Source of the DNA: JAZKID01 sp963714065
Lineage (GTDB): Bacteria; Pseudomonadota; Alphaproteobacteria; Rhizobiales; UBA4765
NCBI GenBank assembly: GCA_963714065.1
Contig: OY970226.1
Location: forward strand, 496,001 to 560,000
Direction: 5' to 3'
DNA length: 64,000 bases
How positions within the stretch are numbered: the stretch's first letter is position 1; each line of letters starts with the position of its first letter. A model generated the notes under the pieces. That model saw nothing but the letters and a program-made list of their open reading frames with translations. It did not search any database and was not told where the DNA came from. Both the position numbers and the translations under genes were made by a program. Below, in pieces: positions 34,101-42,772 of this stretch.

Positions 34101-36110
34101 TCAAATATTCAATCGCTGTTTGACGGCAGTAATCACGGCCTCTGCCGTGATATTGAAATGCGAATAAAGGTCTTTATAGGGCGCAGATGCACCAAAGCTT
34201 TTCATGCCGATGAAAATCCCGCTTTCGCCGATAAGGCGCTCCCAACCCATCTTGATGGCGGCCTCGATGCCGACATTCACCTTGCTGTTGCCGAGCACGC
34301 GCGCCTGATAGGCGACATCCTGCTCATTGAACAGTTCAAAACACGGCACGGAAATCACGCGGACGCCGATGCCCTGCGCTTCGAGCTGTTCTTTTGCTTG
34401 CACCGCAATTTGAACTTCGGAACCTGTGGCGAACAGGCTGACATCCGCCTTGTCATCGCCGCTTAAGGTATAAGCGCCACGCATTGTGAGGTTTTTATCG
34501 AGATCGTGTTTGCGCAATTGGGGAAGATTCTGCCGCGTCAGCGCCAGCAGGCTCGGGCGCTTTTCATTATAAAGCGCGGCTTCCCAAGCCTCGATTGTTT
34601 CCACCGTGTCGGCGGGGCGAAAAACCAGCAAATTCGGAATGGCGCGCAAGCTTGCGAGATGCTCGACAGGCTGGTGCGTCGGCCCGTCTTCGCCAAGACC
34701 GATGGAATCGTGCGTCATCACGAAGATCGAACGCACGCCCATCAGTGCAGCAAGACGAATGGAAGGACGGCAATAATCAGCAAAAGTCAGGAAGGTGCCG
34801 CCATAAGGAATGACGCCGCCATGCAGCGCCATGCCGTTCATGGCAGCGCTCATTCCATGTTCGCGAATGCCGTAATAAATATAGCGCCCGCCATAATTAT
34901 GGGCGGTGAAGGGCTCCAGCGTTTTCGTCTTCGTATTATTCGAGCCGGAAAGATCGGCAGAGCCGCCAAGCGTCTGCGGCAGGAGGGTATTGATCGTCTC
35001 CAGCGCCAGCTCGGAAGATTTGCGCGTAGCAATTTCTTTTGCCTCGGCAGCGACCTGTTTTTTCAGCTCAATAAGTTTTGGCCGCAGCGTGCTTATGTCC
35101 GCCTGAAGATATTCCGTGAACTCAGGCTTCGCCTGTGCGCGTTTTTCCCAAGCCTCGCGCTCTTTTTTGCCGCGCAGGCCAGCCTGGCGCCAGTCTTGCA
35201 GAATGGTTTCCGGAACGGTGAACGGCTCCGCCGTCCAGCCATAGGAACTCTTCGCCGCATTCAATTCTTCCTCACCCAAAGGCTCGCCATGCGCCTTCGA
35301 AGTGCCGGCCTTGTTCGGCGCGCCGTAACCGATTTGCGTGCGGCAGGCGATAAGGCTCGGCAGTTGAGATTTCTGTGCAGTCTCGATCGCGCGCGCAATC
35401 GCTTCCGCGTCGTGCCCGTCGATACGCACGGCATTCCAGCCCGCCGCCTCGAAACGCTTCACCTGATCCGTCGAATCCGAAAGCGAGAGCGCGCCATCGA
35501 TGGTGATGTGGTTGTCGTCGAACAGGACAATCAGCTTGTTGAGTTTTAAATGCCCGGCCAGCGTGATGGCTTCCTGCGAAATGCCTTCCATCAGGTCGCC
35601 GTCGGAGGCGAGCACATACGTATAATGCGAAACGAGATCGTCGGAGAATTGCGCATTCAGATGCCGCTCGGCAATTGCCATACCGACCGCATTGCCAAGC
35701 CCCTGCCCCAGCGGGCCTGTCGTCGTCTCGATACCTTCGGTGACGAAATTTTCCGGATGGCCCGGCGTCTTATAGCCGAGCTGGCGGAAATGTTTGATAT
35801 CCTCCAACGATACGCTCTTATATCCCGTAAGATAGAGCAGCGCGTAAACCAGCATGGAGCCATGGCCCGCAGACAGGACAAAACGGTCGCGGTCGGGCCA
35901 ATGCGGGGCGGACGAATCGAATTTCAGAAAGCGCGTGAAAAGCACGGTTGCGATATCGGCCGCACCCATGGGCAGGCCGGGATGGCCGCTTTTGGCTTTT
36001 TCCACAGCATCCATGGCCAGTGTGCGAACGGCATTGGCCATGGAATTATGTGCGGTGTCTGGCATGGGTTTAAGTTTGGGTTTGGCTTTGAGGGCGGATG
36101 AAGTGGGCAT
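34101..36110 (-). CDS. tkt: Transketolase
   Basis: A 669-residue ThDP-dependent transketolase of the pentose phosphate pathway. Visible are KSGHPGLPMGAADIATVLF, GHGSMLVYALLYLTGY, the ThDP motif SDGDLMEGISQEAI ending in FDDNHITIDG, and STAMNGMALHGG-type sequence before GGTFLTFADYCRPSIRLAAL. The ATG at 36110 has a weak GAG six bases upstream; an internal ATG at 36065 (MPDTAHNSMANAV) is possible but lacks any ribosome-binding site. It leads the tkt-gap-pgk-fba gene order common in alphaproteobacteria and is divergent from the DUF4164-zapA pair. Confidence 0.96.
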   Translation of the reverse strand: MPTSSALKAKPKLKPMPDTAHNSMANAVRTLAMDAVEKAKSGHPGLPMGAADIATVLFTRFLKFDSSAPHWPDRDRFVLSAGHGSMLVYALLYLTGYKSVSLEDIKHFRQLGYKTPGHPENFVTEGIETTTGPLGQGLGNAVGMAIAERHLNAQFSDDLVSHYTYVLASDGDLMEGISQEAITLAGHLKLNKLIVLFDDNHITIDGALSLSDSTDQVKRFEAAGWNAVRIDGHDAEAIARAIETAQKSQLPSLIACRTQIGYGAPNKAGTSKAHGEPLGEEELNAAKSSYGWTAEPFTVPETILQDWRQAGLRGKKEREAWEKRAQAKPEFTEYLQADISTLRPKLIELKKQVAAEAKEIATRKSSELALETINTLLPQTLGGSADLSGSNNTKTKTLEPFTAHNYGGRYIYYGIREHGMSAAMNGMALHGGVIPYGGTFLTFADYCRPSIRLAALMGVRSIFVMTHDSIGLGEDGPTHQPVEHLASLRAIPNLLVFRPADTVETIEAWEAALYNEKRPSLLALTRQNLPQLRKHDLDKNLTMRGAYTLSGDDKADVSLFATGSEVQIAVQAKEQLEAQGIGVRVISVPCFELFNEQDVAYQARVLGNSKVNVGIEAAIKMGWERLIGESGIFIGMKSFGASAPYKDLYSHFNITAEAVITAVKQRLNI

Positions 36111-36206
36111 GAAGTCTCATAACATTCAGGCGTAAACAGTCAATTCGCCGGCATGGCTGTGTATGACACTACTTGCGCTTTTGCCCGCTTTTGGGTTTGA
36201 TGGCTT

Positions 36207-36488
36207 ATGACCAAACAGACCATGGAAGACGCCATTCTGCGCTTTAATGCCGGGCTGGAAGCCCTTGTAGAAGCGCTGGAGCGCCGCAAGGCCAGCGAGG
36301 ATCAGCTCGGCCGGCTCGAGGAAGACCTACACCTGATGGCGCTCGACCGCGCAGGACTTGCCCGCAAACTGGACGAAACATTGAACAGGGCGCAAAATGC
36401 CGAAAGCCTGCGCGATCAGGTCGGCCAAAGGCTGGATGCGACACTGGTCGAGATCGATACGCTCATTGCCCGGGCGGAGGTGGCTTAG
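36207..36488 (+). CDS. DUF4164 coiled-coil protein
   Basis: A 93-residue, almost entirely helical protein with heptad-like charge pattern (LVEALERRKASEDQLGRLEEDL and so on), matching the small DUF4164 proteins found next to zapA in alphaproteobacteria. Its stop is directly followed by the GTG start of zapA without a gap. A role in division with ZapA is plausible from context but not shown. Confidence 0.85.
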   Translation: MTKQTMEDAILRFNAGLEALVEALERRKASEDQLGRLEEDLHLMALDRAGLARKLDETLNRAQNAESLRDQVGQRLDATLVEIDTLIARAEVA

Positions 36489-36845
36489 GTGGCACAGGTC
36501 AACGTTCTTATTAACGGCCGCGACTACCGCCTCGCCTGCGAGGACGGACAGGAGCATCATCTACGCGCACTCGCGCAGAAACTCGACCGGCAGATGCAGG
36601 AGCTTAAACAGGGATTCGGCGAAGTCGGCGATGCACGCCTCAGCATTATGGCAGCGCTCACGCTCATCGATCAGCTCGATGAAGAACGGCGCAGCAAAGC
36701 CGAACTGGAAACCGCACTGAAAAACCTGCGCGCGGAAACGGACGACAGGTTCGGCGAGGCAGAAGATATCATCACCGAAGTGCTCACCGCAGCCTCTGAG
36801 CGCGTGGAACGCCTGACGGCTGCTTTGAGCGCCGGGCCGGTTTAG
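36489..36845 (+). CDS. zapA: Cell division protein ZapA
   Basis: A 118-residue ZapA, which cross-links FtsZ filaments at the Z-ring. The N-terminal domain AQVNVLINGRDYRLACEDG, HHLRALAQKLDRQMQEL is typical, followed by a long helix (LTLIDQLDEERRSKAELETAL). It starts with GTG immediately after the DUF4164 stop. A further 24 residues at the C-terminus are variable. In many proteobacteria 6S RNA and the 5-FCL gene follow zapA, and they do so here. Confidence 0.93.
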   Translation: MAQVNVLINGRDYRLACEDGQEHHLRALAQKLDRQMQELKQGFGEVGDARLSIMAALTLIDQLDEERRSKAELETALKNLRAETDDRFGEAEDIITEVLTAASERVERLTAALSAGPV

Positions 36846-36850
36846 TTTAC

Positions 36851-36957
36851 TGGGTCGCCACGGCGGCCTCTCCGCCTCGCGATGACGGCTTAGAGGATTG
36901 GCGCTTATCCTTCAACGTCATTGCGAGGAGGCGCGTTAGCGCCGACGTGGCAATCCA
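36851..36957. repeat. Palindromic repeat downstream of zapA
   Basis: TGGGTCGCCACGGCGGCCTC... to CTCGCGATGACG, mirrored by CGTCATTGCGAGGAGG... to CGTGGCAATCCA. The outer ends pair and there are two internal hairpins. It fills the gap before the HigA-like gene, where a HigB toxin would be expected. Confidence 0.78.
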
Positions 36958-36980
36958 GCGAAAAAATGTTATAAGTGTAC

Positions 36981-37280
36981 ATGCCATATACTCCTATCCA
37001 TCCCGGCGAAATTTTGGCCGACGAACTGAAAGAGCTGAAATTAAGCGCTGCTTCGCTTGCCCGCACGCTTGATGTGCCTACCAATCGTGTTACGCAGATT
37101 TTAAACGGCGAACGCGCTTTGACGGCCGATACGGCTCTTCGTCTTGCGCAGTTTTTTGGCACAACGGCTGAATTCTGGCTCAATCTGCAAAAAAGTTATG
37201 AATTACGTTTGGCAGAAAAACAAAGCGGAAAGGAAATCCGCAAAAAAGTAAGGCCATGGGCTGAAACAGCTACAATTTAA
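36981..37280 (+). CDS. higA: HigA-family antitoxin-like HTH regulator (orphan)
   Basis: A 99-residue Xre/VapI-type helix-turn-helix protein. The signature opening TPIHPGEILADELKELKLS, the HTH SAASLARTLDVPTNRVTQIL and NGERALTADTALRLAQFFGTTAEFWLNLQ match HigA antitoxins. These neutralise HigB mRNA-cleaving toxins and repress their own promoter. No higB gene exists upstream (the 135 bp before it hold only a palindromic repeat) or downstream, so it is an orphan. A GTG at 36975 is an alternative start. Confidence 0.88.
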   Translation: MPYTPIHPGEILADELKELKLSAASLARTLDVPTNRVTQILNGERALTADTALRLAQFFGTTAEFWLNLQKSYELRLAEKQSGKEIRKKVRPWAETATI

Positions 37281-37333
37281 GCCTCTTCTCACATTCCCCT
37301 TTGAAATCCCACCCTTATCGCCTACATTACGCA

Positions 37334-37497
37334 TGGCAGTGCTGGGCTTCGCGTTTGGATCAACTTTTCCTCGGGCCCATACGATCTCTTAGGGAGCTGT
37401 CCCTGTCTTGGCCCGTGGGCTGGGGCATAACGGCGCCCACCTACTTAGTAGGTGCCCGGGATCGACGCATCCGACGGTCGCTCCGGCCTGCCACCTG
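37334..37497 (+). ncRNA. ssrS: 6S RNA
   Basis: The gap between the HigA gene and the 5-FCL gene matches alphaproteobacterial 6S RNA, which binds RNA polymerase holoenzyme and limits transcription in stationary phase. Conserved pieces are visible: GGGAGCTGTCCCTG, TGGCCCGTGGGCTGGGGC, GGCGCCCACCTA...TAGGTGCC, CGGGATCGACGCATCCGACG. The ends pair: TGGCAG-t-GCTGG (37334-37345) with CCGGC-CTGCCA (37483-37493). The position directly before 5-FCL and downstream of zapA is the conserved 6S neighbourhood. Exact 5' and 3' ends are estimates. Confidence 0.9.
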
Positions 37498-37500
37498 TAG

Positions 37501-38073
37501 ATGTTAAAAACAAAAACCTATCTTCGCCGCGTCATGCAGGAGCAGCGCGATACGCTCTCTGCCGAAACGCGCCTGCGTGCTGCCGAAGAAGCCGCGCAAC
37601 TTGCCTTGTCTTTATGCGAACAAATGCGTGGTCCCATCGCCCTTTACTGGCCGGTGCGCAACGAAATCTCGCCGCTGATCCTCGCCGAACATCTCCACCA
37701 GCGCCGCCGCATGCTTTGCCTACCGGTGATCGCGGAGCACGATATGCCGTTGCAGTTTCGGGAATATGTTCCGGGCGACACGCTGCACAAAGGCCGCTAC
37801 GGCATCGACGAGCCCTCGCAGAAATCACCTTTCGTCGAACCCGAAATCCTCATCGTGCCGCTTTTCGCTTTCGACAGGACAGGCGCCCGCCTAGGCACAG
37901 GCGGCGGTTATTACGACCGCACGCTCATGGCCCTGCGCGCCGGCAAAACCCCTGTCCACGCCTTTGGATATGCCTTTTCCTGCCAGGAGGTTGACAGCCT
38001 GCCGCAGGAGCCGCATGACCAGAAGCTCGATGTTATCGTTACGGAAAATAATGTTTTCGTGACGGGTAAATAA
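37501..38073 (+). CDS. 5-formyltetrahydrofolate cyclo-ligase
   Basis: A 190-residue enzyme (YgfA/5-FCL, MTHFS) that converts 5-formyl-THF to 5,10-methenyl-THF. The family opening KTYLRRVMQEQRDTLS, central ALYWPVRNEISP and C-terminal signature ARLGTGGGYYDRTL are present. The ATG follows the 6S RNA end by a few bases, without a good ribosome-binding site, so it is probably made from the same transcript as the 6S precursor, the arrangement known for ssrS-ygfA. Confidence 0.93.
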   Translation: MLKTKTYLRRVMQEQRDTLSAETRLRAAEEAAQLALSLCEQMRGPIALYWPVRNEISPLILAEHLHQRRRMLCLPVIAEHDMPLQFREYVPGDTLHKGRYGIDEPSQKSPFVEPEILIVPLFAFDRTGARLGTGGGYYDRTLMALRAGKTPVHAFGYAFSCQEVDSLPQEPHDQKLDVIVTENNVFVTGK

Positions 38074-38099
38074 GCGTAATTTTGCCGCAGGATTATCGA

Positions 38100-38918
38100 A
38101 TGCGCTTGTTATTTCTTGGAGACATCATGGGCCGCTCCGGCCGCGAGGCGGTGTGCGCCTATCTGCCCGGTATCATCCCGAGCTGGCGGTTGGACGCCGT
38201 CATCTGCAATGGCGAGAATGCGGCGGGCGGTTTCGGCATTACCGAAGCCATCGCGCAGGAATTGCTCGATGCAGGCGTCGATGTCATCACTTTAGGCAAT
38301 CACGCCTTCGACCAGAAAGAAGCGCTGACCTTCATCAACCGCCAGCAACGCATGATCCGCCCGCTCAACTATCCTGCCGGCACGCCGGGGCGAGGCTCGG
38401 TGATCGTGCATACGCGCTCCGATGCGCGCATCGGTGTGGTGAATGTGATGGGCCGTGTGTTCATGGACCCGCTGGACGATCCCTTCGCAGCACTCGACCG
38501 CGCTTTGCCGGGGTTGGAGCTGAAAAATACCACCGATGCGGTCATCGTCGATTTTCACGCCGAAGCTTCTTCGGAAAAGCAGGCGGCCGCGCATTATTGC
38601 GACGGCCGGGTCAGCCTGTTTGTCGGCACGCATACACATGTGCCGACGGCCGATCATCGCATTCTGCATAACGGCACGGCATATGTTACCGATGTCGGCA
38701 TGTGCGGAAATTACGATTCCGTCATCGGCATGGACAAGGAAGAGCCGCTCAACCGCTTCTTGCGCAAAATCAGCTCCAGCCGTTTCGAGGCCGCGGACGG
38801 CCCGGCAACCTTGACAGGCGTGGCCGTCGAGATCCGCGACGATAACGGGCTCGCCAAAGCCATTTATCCCGTGCGCTATGGCGGCTGCCTGGAGAAAATC
38901 GTTCCTCCCTGGGTTTAA
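38100..38918 (+). CDS. YmdB-family (TIGR00282) metallophosphoesterase
   Basis: A 272-residue phosphodiesterase. Metal motifs are LLFLGDIMGRSGREAV (first Asp), AVICNGENAAGGFG, ITLGNHAFDQ (G-N-H) and VGTHTHVPTAD (H-x-H). Bacillus and Deinococcus relatives have cyclic-nucleotide phosphodiesterase activity. The ATG at 38100 has AGGA eight bases upstream; the open frame starts earlier at a TTG (38082). It sits in a plus-strand string with 5-FCL, yebC and ruvC. Confidence 0.93.
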   Translation: MRLLFLGDIMGRSGREAVCAYLPGIIPSWRLDAVICNGENAAGGFGITEAIAQELLDAGVDVITLGNHAFDQKEALTFINRQQRMIRPLNYPAGTPGRGSVIVHTRSDARIGVVNVMGRVFMDPLDDPFAALDRALPGLELKNTTDAVIVDFHAEASSEKQAAAHYCDGRVSLFVGTHTHVPTADHRILHNGTAYVTDVGMCGNYDSVIGMDKEEPLNRFLRKISSSRFEAADGPATLTGVAVEIRDDNGLAKAIYPVRYGGCLEKIVPPWV

Positions 38919-38924
38919 GCGAAT

Positions 38925-39668
38925 ATGGCTGGCCATTCCAAATTCAAGAACATCATGCACCGCAAGGGGCGGCAGGATGCGGTGCGCTCGAAACTGTTTT
39001 CCAAACTAGCGCGCGAAATCACGGTTGCCGCGAAAATGGGTACACCTGACCCGGCCATGAACCCGCGCCTGCGCGCCGCCGTTCTTGCCGCGCGCGCCGA
39101 GAACATGCCGAGAGACAATATCGACCGCGCTATCAAAAAAGCCTCGGGCAATGAAGATGCAAATTACGAGCAGATCCGTTACGAAGGCTACGGCCCGGGC
39201 GGCGTTGCCGTTATCATCGAAGCGCTGACCGACAACCGCAACCGCACCGCTGCCGATGTGCGCGCGACATTCACGAAACATGGCGGCAATCTGGGCGAAA
39301 CCGGCGCCGTATCTTTCATGTTCAACCATGTCGGGCAGATCGAATATGCCGCCGATGCCGCAAGCGCCGACAGCGTGCTGGAAACAGCCATCGACGCGGG
39401 CGCGGACGATGTCGTTTCGGATGCGGACGGCCATGTCGTCATCTGCGCGGGCGATCATTTAGGTGAAGTGGCAAAAATGCTCGAGCAGAAATTCGGCGAG
39501 CCGAAAAAGGCTGCCCTTGTCTGGCGGCCGCAAAATACCGTGCCCGTGGAAGGCGAAGTTGCGGGCGATCTCGTCAAGCTCATGAGCGCGCTGGACGAGC
39601 ATGACGATATCCAGCATGTTTACGCCAATTTCGACATCAGCGAGGCCGAGCTCGCAAAACTTGCATGA
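38925..39668 (+). CDS. yebC: YebC/PmpR family regulator (translation/transcription factor)
   Basis: A 247-residue protein with the family opening AGHSKFKNIMHRKGRQDA and the segments ARAENMPRDNIDRAIKKA and YEGYGPGGVAVIIEALTDN. YebC proteins have been described as regulators and as factors that relieve ribosome stalling. Six bases separate it from the phosphoesterase gene, and it overlaps ruvC by four bases (ATGA), a common alphaproteobacterial pairing. Confidence 0.95.
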   Translation: MAGHSKFKNIMHRKGRQDAVRSKLFSKLAREITVAAKMGTPDPAMNPRLRAAVLAARAENMPRDNIDRAIKKASGNEDANYEQIRYEGYGPGGVAVIIEALTDNRNRTAADVRATFTKHGGNLGETGAVSFMFNHVGQIEYAADAASADSVLETAIDAGADDVVSDADGHVVICAGDHLGEVAKMLEQKFGEPKKAALVWRPQNTVPVEGEVAGDLVKLMSALDEHDDIQHVYANFDISEAELAKLA

Positions 39669-40171
39669 GCGGCGTGCGCATTCTCGGCATCGACCCCGGC
39701 CTGCGCCGCACCGGCTGGGGCGTGATTTTGCAGGAAGGCAACAAGCTCGTTTTTATCGCGTCCGGCGTGATCTCCGCAAAGGAAACGCTGACGCTGGCCG
39801 AGCGCCTGTGCGCCCTGCATGAAGGACTGCAAAATGTGCTCACGCAATTTCAACCGCAGGAAGCGGCGGTCGAGGAAACTTTCGTCAACGTCAATCCGGA
39901 TTCCACGCTCAAGCTCGGGCATGCACGCGGCATTGCCATGCTGACGCCTGCGCTCGCAGGCCTGCCGGTTGCGGAATATGCGGCAAATCTGGTCAAGAAA
40001 ACCGTCGTCGGTAGCGGTCATGCCGCCAAGGAACAGGTCAGCCATATGGTCGGCATGCTGCTGCCGAAAGCCGATCTTTCTTCCGAGGATGCGACCGATG
40101 CCCTCGCCATCGCCATTTGCCATGCACATCATCGCAAGGCGGTAAAAATCTCCCGCGCCGGCGGCATTTAA
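39665..40171 (+). CDS. ruvC: Holliday junction resolvase RuvC
   Basis: A 168-residue endonuclease that cuts Holliday junctions. The acidic catalytic residues are in ILGIDPGLRRTGWG (D), QEAAVEETFVNVN (E) and DATDALAIAICHAHH (D and H/D). The start overlaps yebC by four bases. Usually ruvA and ruvB follow, but here the next gene is a small membrane protein on the opposite strand, so ruvAB must be elsewhere. Confidence 0.95.
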   Translation: MSGVRILGIDPGLRRTGWGVILQEGNKLVFIASGVISAKETLTLAERLCALHEGLQNVLTQFQPQEAAVEETFVNVNPDSTLKLGHARGIAMLTPALAGLPVAEYAANLVKKTVVGSGHAAKEQVSHMVGMLLPKADLSSEDATDALAIAICHAHHRKAVKISRAGGI

Positions 40172-40178
40172 AACGTGA

Positions 40179-40427
40179 TTATTTTTCCGGCCGCGGTGGC
40201 GCGATCTGCGGCGTACGCGTGTTGCGGTTGATCAGCCAGGCGATAAAAAACAGGCCGAACAGAAAAAGCAGCGGCGACAGGGAAAGCCCGATCAGGAAAA
40301 ATAAAAGCACGGCACCGCCGAACAAGCCGGCAAACAGAGCCACCACAAATATAATCTGCAGGCCCGCAATGATAAATCCGGCGCCGAAAACGAGAAACGC
40401 CAGAAACAGAAACAATAGAAAATCCAT
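40179..40427 (-). CDS. Hypothetical hydrophobic membrane protein, 82 aa
   Basis: The ATG at 40427 has AAGGA about nine bases upstream and is preferred over the longer frame to 40490. Almost all of residues 1-70 are hydrophobic (DFLLFLFLAFLVFGAGFI, ALFAGLFGGAVLLFFL, SPLLFLFGLFFIAWLI), giving three predicted membrane helices. A basic, Pro-rich tail (INRNTRTPQIAPPRPEK) follows and is probably cytoplasmic. No family is recognised. It converges with ruvC. Confidence 0.65.
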   Translation of the reverse strand: MDFLLFLFLAFLVFGAGFIIAGLQIIFVVALFAGLFGGAVLLFFLIGLSLSPLLFLFGLFFIAWLINRNTRTPQIAPPRPEK

Positions 40428-40561
40428 GGCCAGATCCTTTTGCCCAACCGCCTGAAGATGGGTTAAGGCCGTCTCTTTTTCAAGAGACAAAATTTACCAA
40501 GATTTCAGCCTGCCTCCTCCGCTTAACCGATCGTGAAAACTTCATCTCAAATGCTAGCATT

Positions 40562-41335
40562 ATGCGCCAGCTTGTTTTGCGTCTCGCGGCAGGGTTTTCC
40601 GCCTGCTTTATTATTGCCTGCGGTATTTACCCAGGCGAGCAGCGCGCCGCCTGGCGCGACGAGGCGGAAGCCGCCTGCCTGCGCTCAAACGCGGTGCAGC
40701 CATCGGCGAAAATCGTGCCCGCCGAGCCGATCGGCGCATACGGCTGTGGCATGAGCCATCCTTTCAAGGTGGCCGAACTGCCGCAAAGCAAGGTTGCGCT
40801 CTCGAAGCCGACGACCATGGCCTGCTCGATGATCCCGGCTCTCGACCATTGGGTGAAGGACGTGGTGCAGCCCGCCGCCGTGCGGCAGTTCGGCACCTAT
40901 GTCACCGAAGTGCAAACTGTCGGCGCCTATAGCTGCCGGCGCATTAACGGCGGTTACAACATGTCGGAGCACGCCTATGGCAATGCGATGGATGTGTCCG
41001 GCTTCAAGCTGGCCGACGGACGGCGCATTCGCATCGGCAAGGAACTTGCCGACCTGCCGCCCTTCCAGGTGAGCGCCGATGCGGTAAAAAAATTCAACAG
41101 GGCAGCCTATACCGAAAACTGGTCCTACGATCTCGACGCCATCGGCGACGGACCTGTCGATGTGACATATGGCGTGCCGGTAGAGGAAGCGCTGGCGGAA
41201 CCTTTTATAGAGAGCATACGCATAAGCGCCTGCGCTGTTTTTTCGACCGTGCTTGGCCCCGGCCAGGCCGACCATGAAGACCATCTTCACCTCGACCTCG
41301 CACATAGAAAAAACGGGAAAGGGGTGTGCAAATAA
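40562..41335 (+). CDS. Extensin-like C-terminal domain lipoprotein
   Basis: A 257-residue protein with an N-terminal hydrophobic segment and lipobox-like SACFIIACGIY, then a domain of the extensin-like (DUF/M15-related) family. Visible are CSMIPALDHWVKDVVQPAA, AYSCRRINGGYNMSEHAYGN (S-E-H-A-Y-G-N-A-M-D, the metal-binding H/D pair) and GPGQADHEDHLHLDLA (H-x-H). The motif pattern resembles D-Ala-D-Ala peptidases, so an envelope peptidoglycan role is plausible, though unproven for this family. The ATG at 40562 is close to an AT-rich promoter-like stretch. Confidence 0.88.
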   Translation: MRQLVLRLAAGFSACFIIACGIYPGEQRAAWRDEAEAACLRSNAVQPSAKIVPAEPIGAYGCGMSHPFKVAELPQSKVALSKPTTMACSMIPALDHWVKDVVQPAAVRQFGTYVTEVQTVGAYSCRRINGGYNMSEHAYGNAMDVSGFKLADGRRIRIGKELADLPPFQVSADAVKKFNRAAYTENWSYDLDAIGDGPVDVTYGVPVEEALAEPFIESIRISACAVFSTVLGPGQADHEDHLHLDLAHRKNGKGVCK

Positions 41336-41637
41336 ACCTGCGCATCGCATTCGAGGTTTTAAGGTTAAGGTCTGCTTCTTCTTGCCCGACCGATTTATTA
41401 TGCCTTACTGTAGAAATATAATTTTTTTAAGAGATTTCGATGAGCGACAAGATACAAGACAAGAAAGAAGCAAAAACAAGATAAAATTTTATATAAAAAT
41501 ATTCGCCACACCAAATCCTGCCTGAGACTTTCAAGGAAAGCATAAAATGCAACGCATTCCTTAAAGTTAATTTCGCGTTTCGGTCGACAAGAGCTCTAAA
41601 ATTTGGTTTACTAAGCTCTTCATAAGGGATTAAATAA
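41336..41637. other. 302-bp intergenic region without a recognised gene
   Basis: AT-rich, with an open frame of only 14 codons at about 41440. No terminator, repeat or RNA was recognised. AAGGGA near 41624 precedes the small downstream gene, so the promoter of that gene probably lies here. Confidence 0.5.
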
Positions 41638-41820
41638 ATGCGCTACAAGCAAACAAAAACAAAATTCCAATACAAGCAGGAAAAATTCGTAGACAAGGCA
41701 CTTCGGGTCGTCATGGACCAAATCGAAACCAATCCCGCCCCCGTCACCGGCTTTCTGACCGCCCTCATGGTCATCAAATTCGTGGTCGATTACGATTTAT
41801 ATAATGTGCTTGTCCGCTAA
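41638..41820 (+). CDS. Hypothetical small protein, 60 aa
   Basis: No homologue is recognised. AAGGGA lies about eleven bases before the ATG. The N-terminal half is very basic (RYKQTKTKFQYKQEKFVDKA); the second half, VTGFLTALMVIKFVVDYDLY, is a moderately hydrophobic segment that could insert into a membrane as a single helix. It is a stand-alone gene between the extensin-like and amidotransferase genes. Confidence 0.55.
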   Translation: MRYKQTKTKFQYKQEKFVDKALRVVMDQIETNPAPVTGFLTALMVIKFVVDYDLYNVLVR

Positions 41821-41978
41821 GGCGGATACGGCAGGCCAACGACTCTGACTCTGAAAATTTTTGACTCTGCGCATAAGATAGGTGTGAAAGCCTAAAACGG
41901 CGCCATTCGCAAATCATCAAGACATCGTTAATAGTTGAGGCGCAATATTTTAACGCTTGCTTCAGGATTAAGGCCCGG

Positions 41979-42770
41979 ATGTGCCGCTGGATCGCCTATA
42001 AAGGCCTGCCCGTACCGCTCGACAGCGTGATCTGCGCACCGCGCCATTCATTGATCGAACAGTCGCAAAATGCACTCGAATGCAAGACGCACACAAATGG
42101 TGACGGTTTTGGCATCGGCTGGTATGGCGAGTTTGATGAGCCGGGGCTTTACCGCGAAGTGCTGCCGGCATGGTCGGATGAAAACCTGCGCCATATCGCG
42201 CGCCATATTCGCTCGCGTTTTTTCTTCGCGCATGTGCGCGCCAGCACAGGCACGCCGACAAGCCGCGTCAACTGCCATCCCTTCGCGCATGGAAAATGGA
42301 TGTTCATGCATAACGGGCAGATCGGCGCTTACGGTGAATTGCGCCGCAGGATCGAGAGCATGATCCCGGACAATGTTTACGCTTCACGCCAGGGCGCGAC
42401 CGACAGCGAGGCCATTTTTCTCTCAAGCTTCGCGCGCGGGCTCGACCAGGACCCGGTTGCGGCAATCACGGCAACATTGTGCGAGCTGAAAAACTATATG
42501 CGCGTTTGTGGAACTTCAGAGCCGCTGCGCTTTACGGCAGCACTTGCCAACGGGCGCGACATGTATGCCTTCCGCTATGCCTCCGACGACGCACCACCCT
42601 CGCTCTATTACAAGCAATGCGTGCAGGGGCTGATGGTCGTCTCCGAGCCGCTCGACGACGAGCCCGATATCTGGCTGCCCGTTCCTTCCGGCCATGCGCT
42701 GATCGCGCGCGAAGGGGCTGCGATCCAATTGCTCGAATTAAGCCCGGTGCTGCGGCGAGCTGCGGCTTAA
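41979..42770 (+). CDS. Class II glutamine amidotransferase (YafJ-like)
   Basis: A 263-residue Ntn-type glutaminase. Cys2 after Met removal is the nucleophile (MCRWIAYKG), followed by HTNGDGFGIGWYG, FFAHVRASTGTPTSRVNCHPF (Arg and Asn of the glutamine pocket) and HNGQIGAY. The domain order and length match YafJ/EgtC-like stand-alone amidotransferases rather than the large biosynthetic enzymes. The physiological acceptor is unknown. There is no ergothioneine cluster nearby, so EgtC is unlikely. Confidence 0.9.
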   Translation: MCRWIAYKGLPVPLDSVICAPRHSLIEQSQNALECKTHTNGDGFGIGWYGEFDEPGLYREVLPAWSDENLRHIARHIRSRFFFAHVRASTGTPTSRVNCHPFAHGKWMFMHNGQIGAYGELRRRIESMIPDNVYASRQGATDSEAIFLSSFARGLDQDPVAAITATLCELKNYMRVCGTSEPLRFTAALANGRDMYAFRYASDDAPPSLYYKQCVQGLMVVSEPLDDEPDIWLPVPSGHALIAREGAAIQLLELSPVLRRAAA

Positions 42771-42772
42771 AA

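Noticed and set aside
36846..36980. HigB toxin gene beside the HigA-like gene
   Set aside because: Too short and occupied by a palindromic repeat; no frame encodes a HigB-like protein.
41253..41525. Plus-strand frame spanning the end of the extensin-like gene
   Set aside because: Runs out of the extensin gene in another frame into AT-rich non-coding DNA; no start signal.
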